Assembly: GCA_031280965.1 (NCBI GenBank) | Contig: JAITFZ010000001.1 | Coordinates: 27,065-91,064, forward strand | Direction of reading: 5' to 3' | Length of the DNA: 64,000 bases | Origin: Oscillospiraceae bacterium | GTDB lineage: Bacteria; Bacillota; Clostridia; Oscillospirales; Ruminococcaceae | Position numbers and translations under genes: made by a program | Notes under the pieces: generated by a model | The model's database searches: none | What the model was told of the DNA's origin: nothing | Seen by the model: the letters and a program-made list of their open reading frames with translations, nothing else | Part shown: one piece after another, positions 1 to 9,568 of the stretch | How positions within the stretch are numbered: position 1 is the first letter of the stretch | Layout: each line of letters starts with the position of its first letter

Positions 1-714
1 AGTGAACAGTCGGTTGCCGCTTTTGAAGCATACACAAAATTCTTCACCCACTACAAAGCCCCGCTCCACTACGAGTTCGCCAACCGCTTCCGTTCGGGTG
101 AAATGCCTCTCGGTTTCGCGGATTATGATACCTTTAATATGTTGCAGGTCTTTGCGCCTGAAATCAGAGGTTTATGGCAGTTCGACCTTCTGCCCGGAAC
201 ACTCAAGCCGGAAACGCCCTGCAGACAGCGCGAATGTTGCGCTGACGAAAGCTGTCACGTTATAACAGCCGATATGGAAGTCTGCTGTTGTAAAATCGAC
301 CGCTCAACCGCAAGCTGGGGGCAGGCTTCCATGATTCTCTCTAAAGCGAAAGACCCGCTTAAAGCGTGGGAATTCCTGCGCTGGTGGGCAAATTCCGATA
401 CACAGCTTAGATTCGGACGTGAGCTTGAAGCGATTATGGGTACCGCCGCACGTTATCAGACGGCGAACCAGGTTGCTTTCAGACAGCTCGGCTGGAACGC
501 CCGCGACAGCGCAGTACTCGAAGCGCAATGGGAATGGGTAATAGGGATACCCGAGGTTCCGGGCGGTTACTATGTCGGACGTCATATAGTTAACGCCGTC
601 CGAAGAGTTATAAACGATTCGGTGGACATAAGGGAAACCCTTCTTGACTACACCCGCTCTATTAATGACGAGCTTACGAGAAAACGCCGCGAATTCGGTC
701 TGAGTACCTATTAA
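1..714 (+). CDS. Extracellular solute-binding protein (ABC sugar importer), 3' part
   Basis: The frame is open from the first base, so the N-terminus, including any lipoprotein signal, lies outside the window. The remaining 237 residues look like the C-terminal lobe of a family 1 sugar-binding protein: AYTKFFTHYKAPL, then a LLPGT segment, then KAWEFLRWWANSDTQLRFGRELEAIMGTAARY, a typical end region. It should capture an oligosaccharide outside the cell for the two permeases that follow directly. Oddly, about 35 residues near positions 67-102 are cysteine-rich (seven Cys, including a CC and a CCC run), where homologues normally have a short loop. The product class is fairly sure; the ligand is unknown. 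Confidence 0.8.
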   Translation, partial: SEQSVAAFEAYTKFFTHYKAPLHYEFANRFRSGEMPLGFADYDTFNMLQVFAPEIRGLWQFDLLPGTLKPETPCRQRECCADESCHVITADMEVCCCKIDRSTASWGQASMILSKAKDPLKAWEFLRWWANSDTQLRFGRELEAIMGTAARYQTANQVAFRQLGWNARDSAVLEAQWEWVIGIPEVPGGYYVGRHIVNAVRRVINDSVDIRETLLDYTRSINDELTRKRREFGLSTY

Positions 715-763
715 TTGTCATTGTTGATTATTTCCTAATAATTGTATTTAAGGTGGTATAATA

Positions 764-1696
764 ATGGAAGAAAGCCGCAAAATGACCTTCGCAGAAAGAA
801 AAAAGTGGTTCCTTTATGATGTGAAGATGAGCAAAACATATTATTTGTTTTTGTTCCCTTATGTTTTGGTGTTTTTTACATTCATGGTTTTGCCGGTAAT
901 AATCTCGATTTATTACAGCTTTACTTACTATAACGTATTTGAACCGGCAAGGTTCGTAGGTATGCGTAACTACACAACCCTGCTCCTCGGCGACGACGTA
1001 TTTCTAAGGTCTGTTACGAACACCCTGCTGATGGCGCTTATAACAGGACCGGTCGGATACCTGATGGCATTCATATTCGCGTGGTTCATTCACGGGTTGC
1101 CGAGGTTTTTGCGTACATTTGCGGTTTTAATCTTCTACGCACCCACTATTTCCGGTAACGTCTTCATGATATGGGCGTTGATTTTCAGCGGCGACCAGTA
1201 CGGCTACATTAACGCGATGGGCAGAAACATGGGGCTCATCACCGGTCAGCCCATATACTTTCTCACCAACCCCGAGTACATGATGCCGGTTATTTTAATC
1301 GTAATCCTGTGGATGAGCCTCGGACACGGTTTCCTGTCATTCGTGGCAGGTCTGCACACCATTGACCGCTCACAGTACGAGGCGGGCTACATTGACGGCG
1401 TCCGCAACCGTTGGCAGGAGCTTTGGTACATAACCCTGCCTAACATGAAAGGCATGTTGCTCTTTGGTGCGGTGATGGCAATTACGCAGTCTTTCGGCGT
1501 GGCGGATGTAACCGTTGCGCTCTGCGGCTTCCCCAGTACCGACTATGCCGTGCATACTATTGTTAATCACCTTGTAGACTACGGTTCACTGCGCTTTGAC
1601 ATGGGCTACGCTTCCGCAATCGCTACAATCCTGTTCCTGATGATGATAATTTGCAACAAGTATATTCAAAAGTTTATAAACCGAATAGGAAGCTGA
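764..1696 (+). CDS. ABC sugar transporter permease, MalF/UgpA type
   Basis: This is a 310-residue polytopic inner-membrane protein with about six hydrophobic helices, the first at residues 25-50. The cytoplasmic EAA loop that docks the ATPase is visible as YEAGYIDGVRNRW followed by ITLP. A good SD (AAGGTGG) precedes the ATG. It sits 49 bp after the binding-protein gene and 45 bp before a second permease, so the three make one importer set lacking its own ATPase. Family assignment is secure; substrate is not readable from the sequence. Confidence 0.9.
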   Translation: MEESRKMTFAERKKWFLYDVKMSKTYYLFLFPYVLVFFTFMVLPVIISIYYSFTYYNVFEPARFVGMRNYTTLLLGDDVFLRSVTNTLLMALITGPVGYLMAFIFAWFIHGLPRFLRTFAVLIFYAPTISGNVFMIWALIFSGDQYGYINAMGRNMGLITGQPIYFLTNPEYMMPVILIVILWMSLGHGFLSFVAGLHTIDRSQYEAGYIDGVRNRWQELWYITLPNMKGMLLFGAVMAITQSFGVADVTVALCGFPSTDYAVHTIVNHLVDYGSLRFDMGYASAIATILFLMMIICNKYIQKFINRIGS

Positions 1697-1741
1697 TTCT
1701 TATTATTTTCTTTTCATTATTAATTATTTTGGGGGATTTAT

Positions 1742-2593
1742 ATGAAAGCCGGTCTTAGACAAACGCGCTCAGTTTGGGGAAATATTTTCGTTTATTTAAT
1801 GCTTGCTCTGTTCGGGGCGTTCTTCGCTTTCCCGCTTGTTTTTGCGATTAATCACGCATTCAAGCCTCTTAATGAATTATTTCTGTTCCCGCCGCGGCTC
1901 TTTGTTCAACAGCCGACGATGTCGAACTTTCAAGACCTCTTCGCTATTATGAGCAGGTCGAGAATTACCTTTTCCCGCTACATATTCAACACCGTATTTA
2001 TAACCGCGGCAGGTACTTTCGGGCATATCTTAATCGCTTCGATGGGCGCTTATGTCGTTTCTAAGTACAGATTCCCCGGAAGCCGCACTTTCTTTAAGCT
2101 TGTAATAATAACCCTCCTGTTCTCGCCCCACGTTTTGGCGATTCCGCGCTTCTTAGTTATGAACCAGCTCAAATGGATTGACACCTACTTAGCCGTAATC
2201 ATTCCTGCGTTCGCTATGCCGATTGGCTTTTTCCTCCTGAAGCAGTTTATGGATACTGTTCCGATGACGCTCATTGAAGCGGCAAAAATAGACGGCGCAA
2301 AAGAGTTTTCGATTTTCTGGCGTATAGTCATGCCCACGGTAAAGCCGGCGTGGCTGACCGTTATGGTGTTCTCGGTGCTGAATCTCTGGAGCGCTCAGGC
2401 GACCAACTTCATCTTCTCCGAGGAACTTAAGACGCTTCCTTACGCGCTTTCTCAAATCATAGGCGGCGGTGTTCAGAGAGCCGGAGTCGGAGGAGCTGTA
2501 ACACTGTTTATTATGATTGTGCCGCTTATTGTATTTATCAGCGCGCAAAGCAATATTATCGAAACCATGGCTTCCTCCGGTATTAAAGAATAG
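1742..2593 (+). CDS. ABC sugar transporter permease, MalG type
   Basis: This 283-residue membrane protein has the usual MalG-type layout: one N-terminal helix, an extracytoplasmic loop, then five helices. The EAA loop reads IEAAKIDGAKEFSIFWRIVMP, the ATPase contact site. It ends in the family-typical GIKE. An SD (GGGGGA) lies 5 bp before the ATG. It pairs with the MalF-type permease just upstream. The ATPase is expected to be a shared MsmX/MsiK-like protein encoded elsewhere. Confidence 0.9.
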   Translation: MKAGLRQTRSVWGNIFVYLMLALFGAFFAFPLVFAINHAFKPLNELFLFPPRLFVQQPTMSNFQDLFAIMSRSRITFSRYIFNTVFITAAGTFGHILIASMGAYVVSKYRFPGSRTFFKLVIITLLFSPHVLAIPRFLVMNQLKWIDTYLAVIIPAFAMPIGFFLLKQFMDTVPMTLIEAAKIDGAKEFSIFWRIVMPTVKPAWLTVMVFSVLNLWSAQATNFIFSEELKTLPYALSQIIGGGVQRAGVGGAVTLFIMIVPLIVFISAQSNIIETMASSGIKE

Positions 2594-2630
2594 GCGGCAA
2601 GGAATAAGGAATAATTTGGAGTGATTTTAT

Positions 2631-4163
2631 ATGAAGATAAAAACAATCATTGTCACTGCGCTTATATTTGCATTTATAACGGCGCTTCCTGCCGGAGCGA
2701 TTGGCTTCGGGACGGGAGCGGGTCCGAGTAACTATACATATAACTACAGCTTTTGGGGCGAGGAAGTCGCTATGCCCGATACTTATTATGTCGCCGCTTC
2801 GATTAGGGGGCATGATTTCTCGCTTGAAGATGAAGACGGAAACCTTGTCAGTATCGGCAACTTCCGCAATCCTCAGGGGCTTTTTATCAGTGAGAACCGC
2901 ATTTATGTCTGTGATACCGGCAACAACCGCATCGTACTTATTGAGTATGATGAAGTTACTTCGACATACGAATTAATAAGGGTGGTTGAATATGTAACCA
3001 TCAGAGGTGTAGCCAGTCCGCTTAACGCCCCGTACGGTTTATTTGAAAACAGAAACGGTGAAATATTCATAGCCGACACCGATAACAACCGCATTTTACG
3101 TCTTGACAACGATTTTAATTATATCAACTCTATATTTAAGCCGGACGACAGCAGTTTTGAGGAAAACATTGAATTTCTGCCCTGTAAATTAGTCGTAGAC
3201 CATTCAAACCGTCTTTTCGTTCAGGCGCGCCACATAAACAAAGGGCTTATGGAATTTGATTTGGACGGTACGTTCAGAGGTTTCATGGGGGCTTCACGTG
3301 TTCAGGTCAGCATTATAGATTACTTTTGGAAGATGATAGCCAGCGATGCTCAGCGCGACCAAATGATTCTTTTCGTTCCCACCGAGTACAACAACGTCAC
3401 GCTTGACCACGAGGGCTTCGTTTATACCACGCTCAGTACTTTCAGCGGCAGTCCTTTTGAAGCCGACCCGGTTCGCCGGCTTAATGCCGTCGGTACGGAT
3501 ATTTTGATACGCAACGGATTATTCGGCTTCGTGGAACCCGCCGGCGACTGGTGGTGGAGCGACCTCGGCGGCGTTTCGGGTCCCTCGCAGTTCGTTGACG
3601 TTGTTGTTTTTGAAAACAACTCATACATCTGCTTAGACCAGCGCAGAGGGCGCTTGTTTGCTTACGACTTTCAGGGAAACCTGCTTTATGTATTCGGCGG
3701 AAGAGGGAATGCACAGGGACGCTTCCAAAACCCTGTAGCCCTTGAAAGAATGGGTTCTTCGCTCTTTGTGCTTGATTCCCGAAGCGCAAGCATCACCCGC
3801 TTTAATCAAACTCGTTACGGTTGGTTAATAAGCGCGGCGATGGATTATTACTACCACGGGCTTTATGACGAATCCGCCGCAATGTGGGACGAAGTTTTAA
3901 AGTTGAACGGTAACTATGACCTTGCTTTCATCGGAAAAGGCAGAGCAGCGCTCCGCAATGAGCAGTTCCTTGAAGCTATGAGGTTTTACGAAGCGAAGTA
4001 TGACCAGGAAAATTACGGAAAGGCTTTTCAACTCTACCGGAAGCAGTGGATAGAGGAGAATATAACAATGCTTCTTATCGTCCTCGCTTTGCTGTACATT
4101 TCTATAAAAGTTCTCGGAACTGTACTTAAACGCAGAAAGAAAAGAAAGGGGAACGTTTCATGA
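2631..4163 (+). CDS. Membrane-anchored NHL-repeat propeller protein
   Basis: This 510-residue protein starts with a hydrophobic secretion segment (residues 3-24). It then carries NHL-type units such as NPQGLFISENRIYVCDTGNNRIV and APYGLFENRNGEIFIADTDNNRILRL. These would fold into an extracytoplasmic beta-propeller. Residues about 400-465 look like TPR-style helices (DYYYHGLYDESAAMWDEVLKL). A C-terminal transmembrane helix (about 475-495) is followed by a basic tail RRKKRKG. The gene lies between permeases and the Yip1/DUF5696 genes and overlaps the next gene by 4 bp, so it should serve the same transport locus. Its ligand or partner is unknown. Confidence 0.8.
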   Translation: MKIKTIIVTALIFAFITALPAGAIGFGTGAGPSNYTYNYSFWGEEVAMPDTYYVAASIRGHDFSLEDEDGNLVSIGNFRNPQGLFISENRIYVCDTGNNRIVLIEYDEVTSTYELIRVVEYVTIRGVASPLNAPYGLFENRNGEIFIADTDNNRILRLDNDFNYINSIFKPDDSSFEENIEFLPCKLVVDHSNRLFVQARHINKGLMEFDLDGTFRGFMGASRVQVSIIDYFWKMIASDAQRDQMILFVPTEYNNVTLDHEGFVYTTLSTFSGSPFEADPVRRLNAVGTDILIRNGLFGFVEPAGDWWWSDLGGVSGPSQFVDVVVFENNSYICLDQRRGRLFAYDFQGNLLYVFGGRGNAQGRFQNPVALERMGSSLFVLDSRSASITRFNQTRYGWLISAAMDYYYHGLYDESAAMWDEVLKLNGNYDLAFIGKGRAALRNEQFLEAMRFYEAKYDQENYGKAFQLYRKQWIEENITMLLIVLALLYISIKVLGTVLKRRKKRKGNVS

Positions 4164-4822
4164 TGCTCGCCTCTTTAAAACAAAAATCAACTTATGCCGC
4201 GCTCGGGCAGCAACTCAAATATTCACTCTACTGCATATTTCATCCCGCCGACGGCTTCTGGTGCCTGACACGCGAGAAAAGAGCAAGCTTTGCCTCTGCG
4301 AACATTCTTTTAATCATTTACACCATCGTTATGGTTCTGCGCCTTACGGCAACGAATTTTCAGTTCGTTTTTGTAAATCCGGAATATTTTAACGCGATGT
4401 TCCCCATTATGCAGACAATTTTGCCGATTATCTTATGGAGCATCTCTAACTGGGGTTTTACCACTCTGATGAACGGTAAGGGCAAGCTGTCCGACGTCTA
4501 TATCGCGACTGTCTACGCATTCACTCCGGTAATAGTCTGCAACGCCATAGGGATTGTAGTAAGCCGGGTAATCACTTATGATGAAGGCGCTCTTTATTTC
4601 ACCATGCTTACTATTGCGATGATATGGTCGATTATGCTTGTGCTTGTTGCAATGATGCAGATTCACGACTACACCATGCTCAAGGCGATAGTATCCAGTC
4701 TCCTCGCTATTCTCGGAATCGGGTTTATGGTTTTCGTTTTTTTGCTTTTCTTCAGTCTTGTCAGTGACGCGGTCATGTATTTTGTAAGTCTTTATAACGA
4801 AATTATCTTTAGGCTTTATTAA
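4160..4822 (+). CDS. Yip1-domain multi-pass membrane protein
   Basis: This 220-residue protein has about five hydrophobic helices and a Yip1-like pattern. A short soluble N-terminus contains HPADGFWCLTREKR, as in family members (HPxxgFxxik), followed by the membrane block. It starts inside the stop of the propeller gene (ATGA overlap), which implies translational coupling. A second ATG sits one codon downstream, at 4163. Its biochemical role is unknown. Its position inside a sugar-importer operon suggests that it assists the neighbouring surface proteins. Confidence 0.75.
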   Translation: MMLASLKQKSTYAALGQQLKYSLYCIFHPADGFWCLTREKRASFASANILLIIYTIVMVLRLTATNFQFVFVNPEYFNAMFPIMQTILPIILWSISNWGFTTLMNGKGKLSDVYIATVYAFTPVIVCNAIGIVVSRVITYDEGALYFTMLTIAMIWSIMLVLVAMMQIHDYTMLKAIVSSLLAILGIGFMVFVFLLFFSLVSDAVMYFVSLYNEIIFRLY

Positions 4823-4847
4823 TTTGCTACAGTAGGAGAATGAATTT

Positions 4848-7457
4848 ATGAAAAAATCCCTGTCCTCGGCGCGGTGCGCTGTGATGGTATTGCTTATTAC
4901 ATTATCGCTTACCGCCTGTATGCCTTCGGGAGGCGGCTCCGATTATGTGGATTTTTACAATATAAACCGGGGAAGCCTTCTCGGAAAAGAATATGTTTTT
5001 GAAAACGAGTTTTTAACTATGTCGTTTGACCCTTACACGACATGGTTTACCGTTACTGACAAAATTACCGGAGAAGTGTGGCGCTCCAATCCCGATGATG
5101 CCGCAAGCGACCCGATTGCCGGTCCAATCTCCAGAGGAATAATGCAATCTCTTCTCGTTATAAACTATTCCACCATCGACGGGAACACAACTCTGCTTAA
5201 CAGCTTTGATTTCAGTGTTGAAACAGGCTCGGAGGACGGACGCTACAACTACGAGATTCTCAAGGACGAAAACGGCAGGGACAACGGTTTTGCCGTACAT
5301 TTTACAATTGGAAACGTTGAGCGCGTTTTCTATATTCCCGAAGCCGTGCCGGAATGGCGCATGGAAGAAATCACGGCTACCATGACCGACAGCGAAATAA
5401 ACAGACTCCGGAACATGTACTACAGAGTTTATGATATAGACAGGCTTGGCAGTACCGACAACCGAGAAGAACTTTTAGAAATATATCACGACCTTGAAGA
5501 AACGAAGGTCTACGTCTTGAGCCCTACGCTTCAGGTGCATCTCAAGGCGCAGGCTGAAGAACTTTTCATGTCGCACGGTTACACAAAGGAAGATTATTAT
5601 AACGATTTGCAATTTTATGAATCCGACAGCGCAACAACCCGCCCTGTCTTTAATGTTTCTGTTTATGTAAGGCTTGACGGTTACGGATTTGAAGTTACTG
5701 TTCCTTATGATGAAATCGAATACATAAGCGAGTTCCCGCCTATTGAGATTCAAGTACTGCCTTTCTTCGGAGCGGGCAACATTGAAGATGAAGGTTATAT
5801 GCTTGTTCCTGACGGGAGCGGCGCGCTTATCAACTTCAACAACGGCAAATACAACCAAAACCCTTACTACAACAATGTTTACGGTTGGGATGAAGCTATT
5901 TACCGCGATGCAATCCTGCTTGACCCGAAAGCACATCTGCCTGTTTTCGGGATTGAAAAGAACAACAGCGCATTCATCTGCGTTATAGAAGAAGGCGCGG
6001 CATACGCCAGTTTAAGAGCGAGCGTTTCCAATCACCCGGACAGCGGCAGATATAATAACGTCTTCGCCGAATACTCCCTTATTCACCGCGAAAACATGGA
6101 AATATCCAACAAGTCCGACAGAAACGTTGTTATATTCCAAAGAAGGCTTCCCGAGGGGGAGAAAATTGTTCAGCGCTACATGTTCGCTGAGCGGAGCGGT
6201 TACATGGGCATGGCTGAAAGATACCGCGAGTACCTTATGGAACAGCACCCGCATCTTGAAAAGCAGGATGAATCCGCCGTTCCCGTAGCAGTTGAAATTA
6301 TCGGCGCAATCGAAAAAAACCAACATATATTGGGGCTTCCCGTTGCCCGACCTTTCAAGCTCACCTCCTACAATGAAATGGCTGATATGGTCGTTGACCT
6401 TAACGCAAGAGGTTTCGGCGAAGTGAATTACAGGCTCACGGGCTGGTTTAACAAAAGCGTTCTGCATGAGGTTCCGACAAGTGTCAACCTTATTTCACGG
6501 CTCGGAAGCCGCCGCGATTTTGAGAGTTTAATCAACACCGTTAATCAAAATAATTCTAACATATTTCTTGAAGCCGACTTCATGTTCATGCGTAACAACA
6601 CCCTCTTCAACGGCTTCAATATCAATCGTGACGCATCGCGTTTCTTAAACCGCAAACGGGTTGAAATTTATCCGTACAGCTTCATATGGTACGGGGAATT
6701 TACCCGTGACTGGGTGGACAGATTATCCCATATTGCCCGTCCCGAATACATGATGGGACTTATTGACGGCTATATGGAAAAAATCGCAGGCTTCGGGGCT
6801 GAAAACGTGGCTTTCCGTACAATCGGCAATAACTTAGCCGGCGATTATAACGAAAAACGCTTCGTCAGCCGTGAAGCTACCATGAACATGCAGGTTGAAA
6901 AGCTTCGCGAACTCCACGCGGCGGGACACGGCATAATGATTCAAAGCGGATACGCCTATGCCGCCCCTTATGCCGACTTTATCACAGACTTCCCGCTTTC
7001 ATGGCAGGGCTACGGAATCTTAGATGAGGAAATACCTTTTTATCAAATCGTTCTCCACGGATTAGTTCCTTATGCGGGTCGTCCGATGAACTTAGCGGAG
7101 GATTTCGAGCTTAATATACTCAGAAGCCTTGAATCCGGCGCGGGACTTTACTTCGCTTTCATGCATGAAAGCCCGGAAGTGCTTCAGACCTCCCGCTTCC
7201 TCACTTACTACGCCAATCAGTATTCGATGTGGATTAATACAGCCGAAAGAATCCATAAGGAATTCTCCGAGCAGGTAGGCGATATATACAACCAGTATAT
7301 AACCAACTATACTATACTCTCAAGCGACGTAAGCGTCACCGAATACGAAAACGGCGTCAGGGTCGTGGTTAATAAATCAAGCGCGCCTTTCACCTATGAG
7401 GGTCGTACTATAGAAGCTAAAGGTTATTTAGTCATAAGGGGGGGAAAGGTAAGATGA
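4848..7457 (+). CDS. DUF5696-type surface lipoprotein
   Basis: This 869-residue protein has a clear lipoprotein signal: a basic MKKS start, a hydrophobic stretch, then lipobox LTAC with the modified Cys near residue 24. The rest is a large extracytoplasmic protein without further membrane helices. Segments such as LVPDGSGALINFNNGK and a distal TIM-barrel-like half (FGEVNYRLTGWFNKS, EADFMFMRNNTLFNG) match my recollection of DUF5696 proteins of Paenibacillus and Clostridia, which sit beside NHL, Yip1 and sugar-ABC genes. A glycan-binding or glycan-cleaving role is plausible but unproven. It overlaps the next permease gene by 4 bp (ATGA). Confidence 0.75.
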   Translation: MKKSLSSARCAVMVLLITLSLTACMPSGGGSDYVDFYNINRGSLLGKEYVFENEFLTMSFDPYTTWFTVTDKITGEVWRSNPDDAASDPIAGPISRGIMQSLLVINYSTIDGNTTLLNSFDFSVETGSEDGRYNYEILKDENGRDNGFAVHFTIGNVERVFYIPEAVPEWRMEEITATMTDSEINRLRNMYYRVYDIDRLGSTDNREELLEIYHDLEETKVYVLSPTLQVHLKAQAEELFMSHGYTKEDYYNDLQFYESDSATTRPVFNVSVYVRLDGYGFEVTVPYDEIEYISEFPPIEIQVLPFFGAGNIEDEGYMLVPDGSGALINFNNGKYNQNPYYNNVYGWDEAIYRDAILLDPKAHLPVFGIEKNNSAFICVIEEGAAYASLRASVSNHPDSGRYNNVFAEYSLIHRENMEISNKSDRNVVIFQRRLPEGEKIVQRYMFAERSGYMGMAERYREYLMEQHPHLEKQDESAVPVAVEIIGAIEKNQHILGLPVARPFKLTSYNEMADMVVDLNARGFGEVNYRLTGWFNKSVLHEVPTSVNLISRLGSRRDFESLINTVNQNNSNIFLEADFMFMRNNTLFNGFNINRDASRFLNRKRVEIYPYSFIWYGEFTRDWVDRLSHIARPEYMMGLIDGYMEKIAGFGAENVAFRTIGNNLAGDYNEKRFVSREATMNMQVEKLRELHAAGHGIMIQSGYAYAAPYADFITDFPLSWQGYGILDEEIPFYQIVLHGLVPYAGRPMNLAEDFELNILRSLESGAGLYFAFMHESPEVLQTSRFLTYYANQYSMWINTAERIHKEFSEQVGDIYNQYITNYTILSSDVSVTEYENGVRVVVNKSSAPFTYEGRTIEAKGYLVIRGGKVR

Positions 7458-8431
7458 GCGAAAATCCGCAGACACAGATTAACGCAGGTCAGCCGAAAAA
7501 AGAGAAGAAACGTAACTTCTTATCGCAAAAGTACCACAATCTTGACTTCCAAAAGAAGAACGCAATTGCGGGATACCTGTTCATATCTCCTTTCATTATC
7601 GGCTTTTTAGTTTTTATGTTCCTGCCGATTCTTGAATCGCTTCGCATGGTGTTCAGCGAAGTCACCATGGACCTCGAAAATAATCGCTATGATATGGTTT
7701 TCAACGGGCTTTCCAACTTTTATTATGTTTTCCAGACCGACCCGGAATTTAACCGTCTGCTGACCGAAGAGCTGTTCAGAATGTTGCTCTCCGTTCCGGC
7801 AATTCTTGTGTTTTCGTTTTTTGTGGCAATGATTATTAACCAAAAGTTCAAAGGCAGGAGTTTTGTCCGTTCCGTGTTCTTTCTGCCGGTAATCCTTTCG
7901 GCGGGCGTAATGCTCGGGCTTGAAACCAACAACATGCTCCTTGGCGAAATGCGTTCCTACGTTCAGCAGAACAACGCCATGACAAACACTATAACAAATG
8001 TGCTTGAAGAGATTCTTATATCGGGCGGCGCTATGGACGAGTTCCTGTATTACGTTATTCAGGTCGTTAACGAGATTTACGGCATCGCGCTAACCTCGGG
8101 AATGCAAATCATCATATTCCTGTCCGGTCTGCAAACTATATCACCCAGTATGTATGAAGCTTCTAAAATAGAAGGCGCAACCGCTTGGGAAAGTTTTTGG
8201 AAAATCACGTTCCCCATGATAAGCTCACTGATTCTTGTAAACCTGATTTACTCTATAATCGACTACTTCCTGCGTTCCGACAATACTGTTATGGAAAAAG
8301 TAACATCGGAAATAGCCAAGATGGACTACGGGCTCAGTTCCGCAATGGCGTGGGCTTACTTTATAATCGTCATAATCATAGTCGGCATTTCGGCGGGAAT
8401 TATTTCACGGAGGGTTTACTATTATGAGTAA
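7454..8431 (+). CDS. ABC sugar transporter permease, MalF type (second importer)
   Basis: This is a 325-residue permease with a soluble basic N-terminus (about 40 residues) and six helices. The EAA loop is MYEASKIEGATAWESFWKITFP. It carries a longer extracytoplasmic segment between helices 2 and 3 (about residues 155-205) than the first MalF-type permease in the window. It is translationally coupled to the DUF5696 gene upstream and overlaps the partner permease by 8 bp. With the next two genes it forms the second complete importer set of this run. Confidence 0.88.
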   Translation: MSENPQTQINAGQPKKEKKRNFLSQKYHNLDFQKKNAIAGYLFISPFIIGFLVFMFLPILESLRMVFSEVTMDLENNRYDMVFNGLSNFYYVFQTDPEFNRLLTEELFRMLLSVPAILVFSFFVAMIINQKFKGRSFVRSVFFLPVILSAGVMLGLETNNMLLGEMRSYVQQNNAMTNTITNVLEEILISGGAMDEFLYYVIQVVNEIYGIALTSGMQIIIFLSGLQTISPSMYEASKIEGATAWESFWKITFPMISSLILVNLIYSIIDYFLRSDNTVMEKVTSEIAKMDYGLSSAMAWAYFIIVIIIVGISAGIISRRVYYYE

Positions 8432-9506
8432 TAAAGCAGTCACGGCGACCGAAACAACTCCGGTTATGACAATGGACGAAAAGCTCGCTTTTATGAGCAG
8501 TAAAAAATACAAACCCCCGAAGCGTGACTTTAAGTCCCTGATGGAGAGAAACCGCGCTTCCGGCGGCTATCTGCTCAAGAAAAACATTGGGAATGTTATC
8601 TTCGTTATAGTCAGAGCGACGCTTTTATTCGGGCTGTGCTTCCTGATTTTACAGCCGCTGCTTAATAAACTTTCGCTCAGCATAATGAGCGAGAGCGACC
8701 TTTTCGATTCCACCGTTGTAAGCATCCCGCGTGAATTCACGGTGTTCAACTATGAGATGGCGGACTTGCTCCTCGGTTACTGGCCCGCGCTTTTCAGAAC
8801 TTTTATTGTTTCGTTGGCGGTGGCGATTTTGCAGGTTGCATCCTGCACTTTCGTCGGATACGGCTTTGCAAGGTTCAACTTCCCGTTTAAAAGATTTTGG
8901 TTCATGTGCGTAATAATGCTTATCCTTGTTCCGCCGCAGACCATAATGAGTTCTTTATTCCTTCACTTCGCGCTGTTTGATATATTCGGTATATTTACGC
9001 TTATTGTCGGCAAGCCGCTTAACCTGATAAACAGTCCCGTACCCTACCTTATGATGAGCGCAACCTGCATGGGGCTTAAAAACGGGTTATACATATACAT
9101 GATACGCCAGTACTTCCGGGGTGTGCCCAAAGAGCTTGAAGAAGCCGCTTATGTTGACGGTTGCGGAAAGCTTAAAACCTTCTTCCGCATCATGCTCCCC
9201 GACGCAAGAGCAATTATTACCTCCTGCTTCCTTTTCTCATTCGTGTGGCAGTGGACGGACTCTCTGTTTACAAGCCTTTTCCTCAGAAGCATGAGATTAT
9301 TGTCAAGCTCTGTCAGCTCCATACCGCAAACCCTCGTAAACTATTATCAAAACAACATCGGTCGTCATGCGTTTCCGTCGCCCGGGCTTCAGCAGCAAAT
9401 CGCCGCTACGGGTATGCTTATGTTTATCGCGCCTCTAATCATTCTCTACCTTATCGCGCAAAGAGGTTTCGTTGAAAGCATCAGCCAGTCGGGCATTAAA
9501 ATGTAG
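8424..9506 (+). CDS. ABC sugar transporter permease, MalG type (second importer)
   Basis: This 360-residue protein has a long soluble N-terminal extension (about 60 residues) before its first helix. The MalG core follows, with EAA loop LEEAAYVDGCGKLKTFFRIMLP and the C-terminal signature SGIKM. It overlaps the preceding permease by 8 bp, so production of the heterodimer is probably coupled. A hairpin lies in the 62-bp gap to the following binding-protein gene. The family is certain; substrate unknown. Confidence 0.88.
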   Translation: MSNKAVTATETTPVMTMDEKLAFMSSKKYKPPKRDFKSLMERNRASGGYLLKKNIGNVIFVIVRATLLFGLCFLILQPLLNKLSLSIMSESDLFDSTVVSIPREFTVFNYEMADLLLGYWPALFRTFIVSLAVAILQVASCTFVGYGFARFNFPFKRFWFMCVIMLILVPPQTIMSSLFLHFALFDIFGIFTLIVGKPLNLINSPVPYLMMSATCMGLKNGLYIYMIRQYFRGVPKELEEAAYVDGCGKLKTFFRIMLPDARAIITSCFLFSFVWQWTDSLFTSLFLRSMRLLSSSVSSIPQTLVNYYQNNIGRHAFPSPGLQQQIAATGMLMFIAPLIILYLIAQRGFVESISQSGIKM

Positions 9507-9510
9507 GTTT

Positions 9511-9530
9511 AGAAAAGCAACGGCTTTTCT
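9511..9530 (+). terminator. Intra-operon hairpin before the binding-protein gene
   Basis: AGAAAAGC and GCTTTTCT form a perfect 8-bp stem around a 4-base loop, right after the permease stop codon. There is no following T-run on this strand, so it is more likely an mRNA-stabilising or partial attenuating hairpin than a full terminator. Such hairpins often raise binding-protein levels above permease levels. Confidence 0.4.
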
Positions 9531-9568
9531 TAAAAAATAGAACAATCATTCATTTTAGGAGGAAGATT

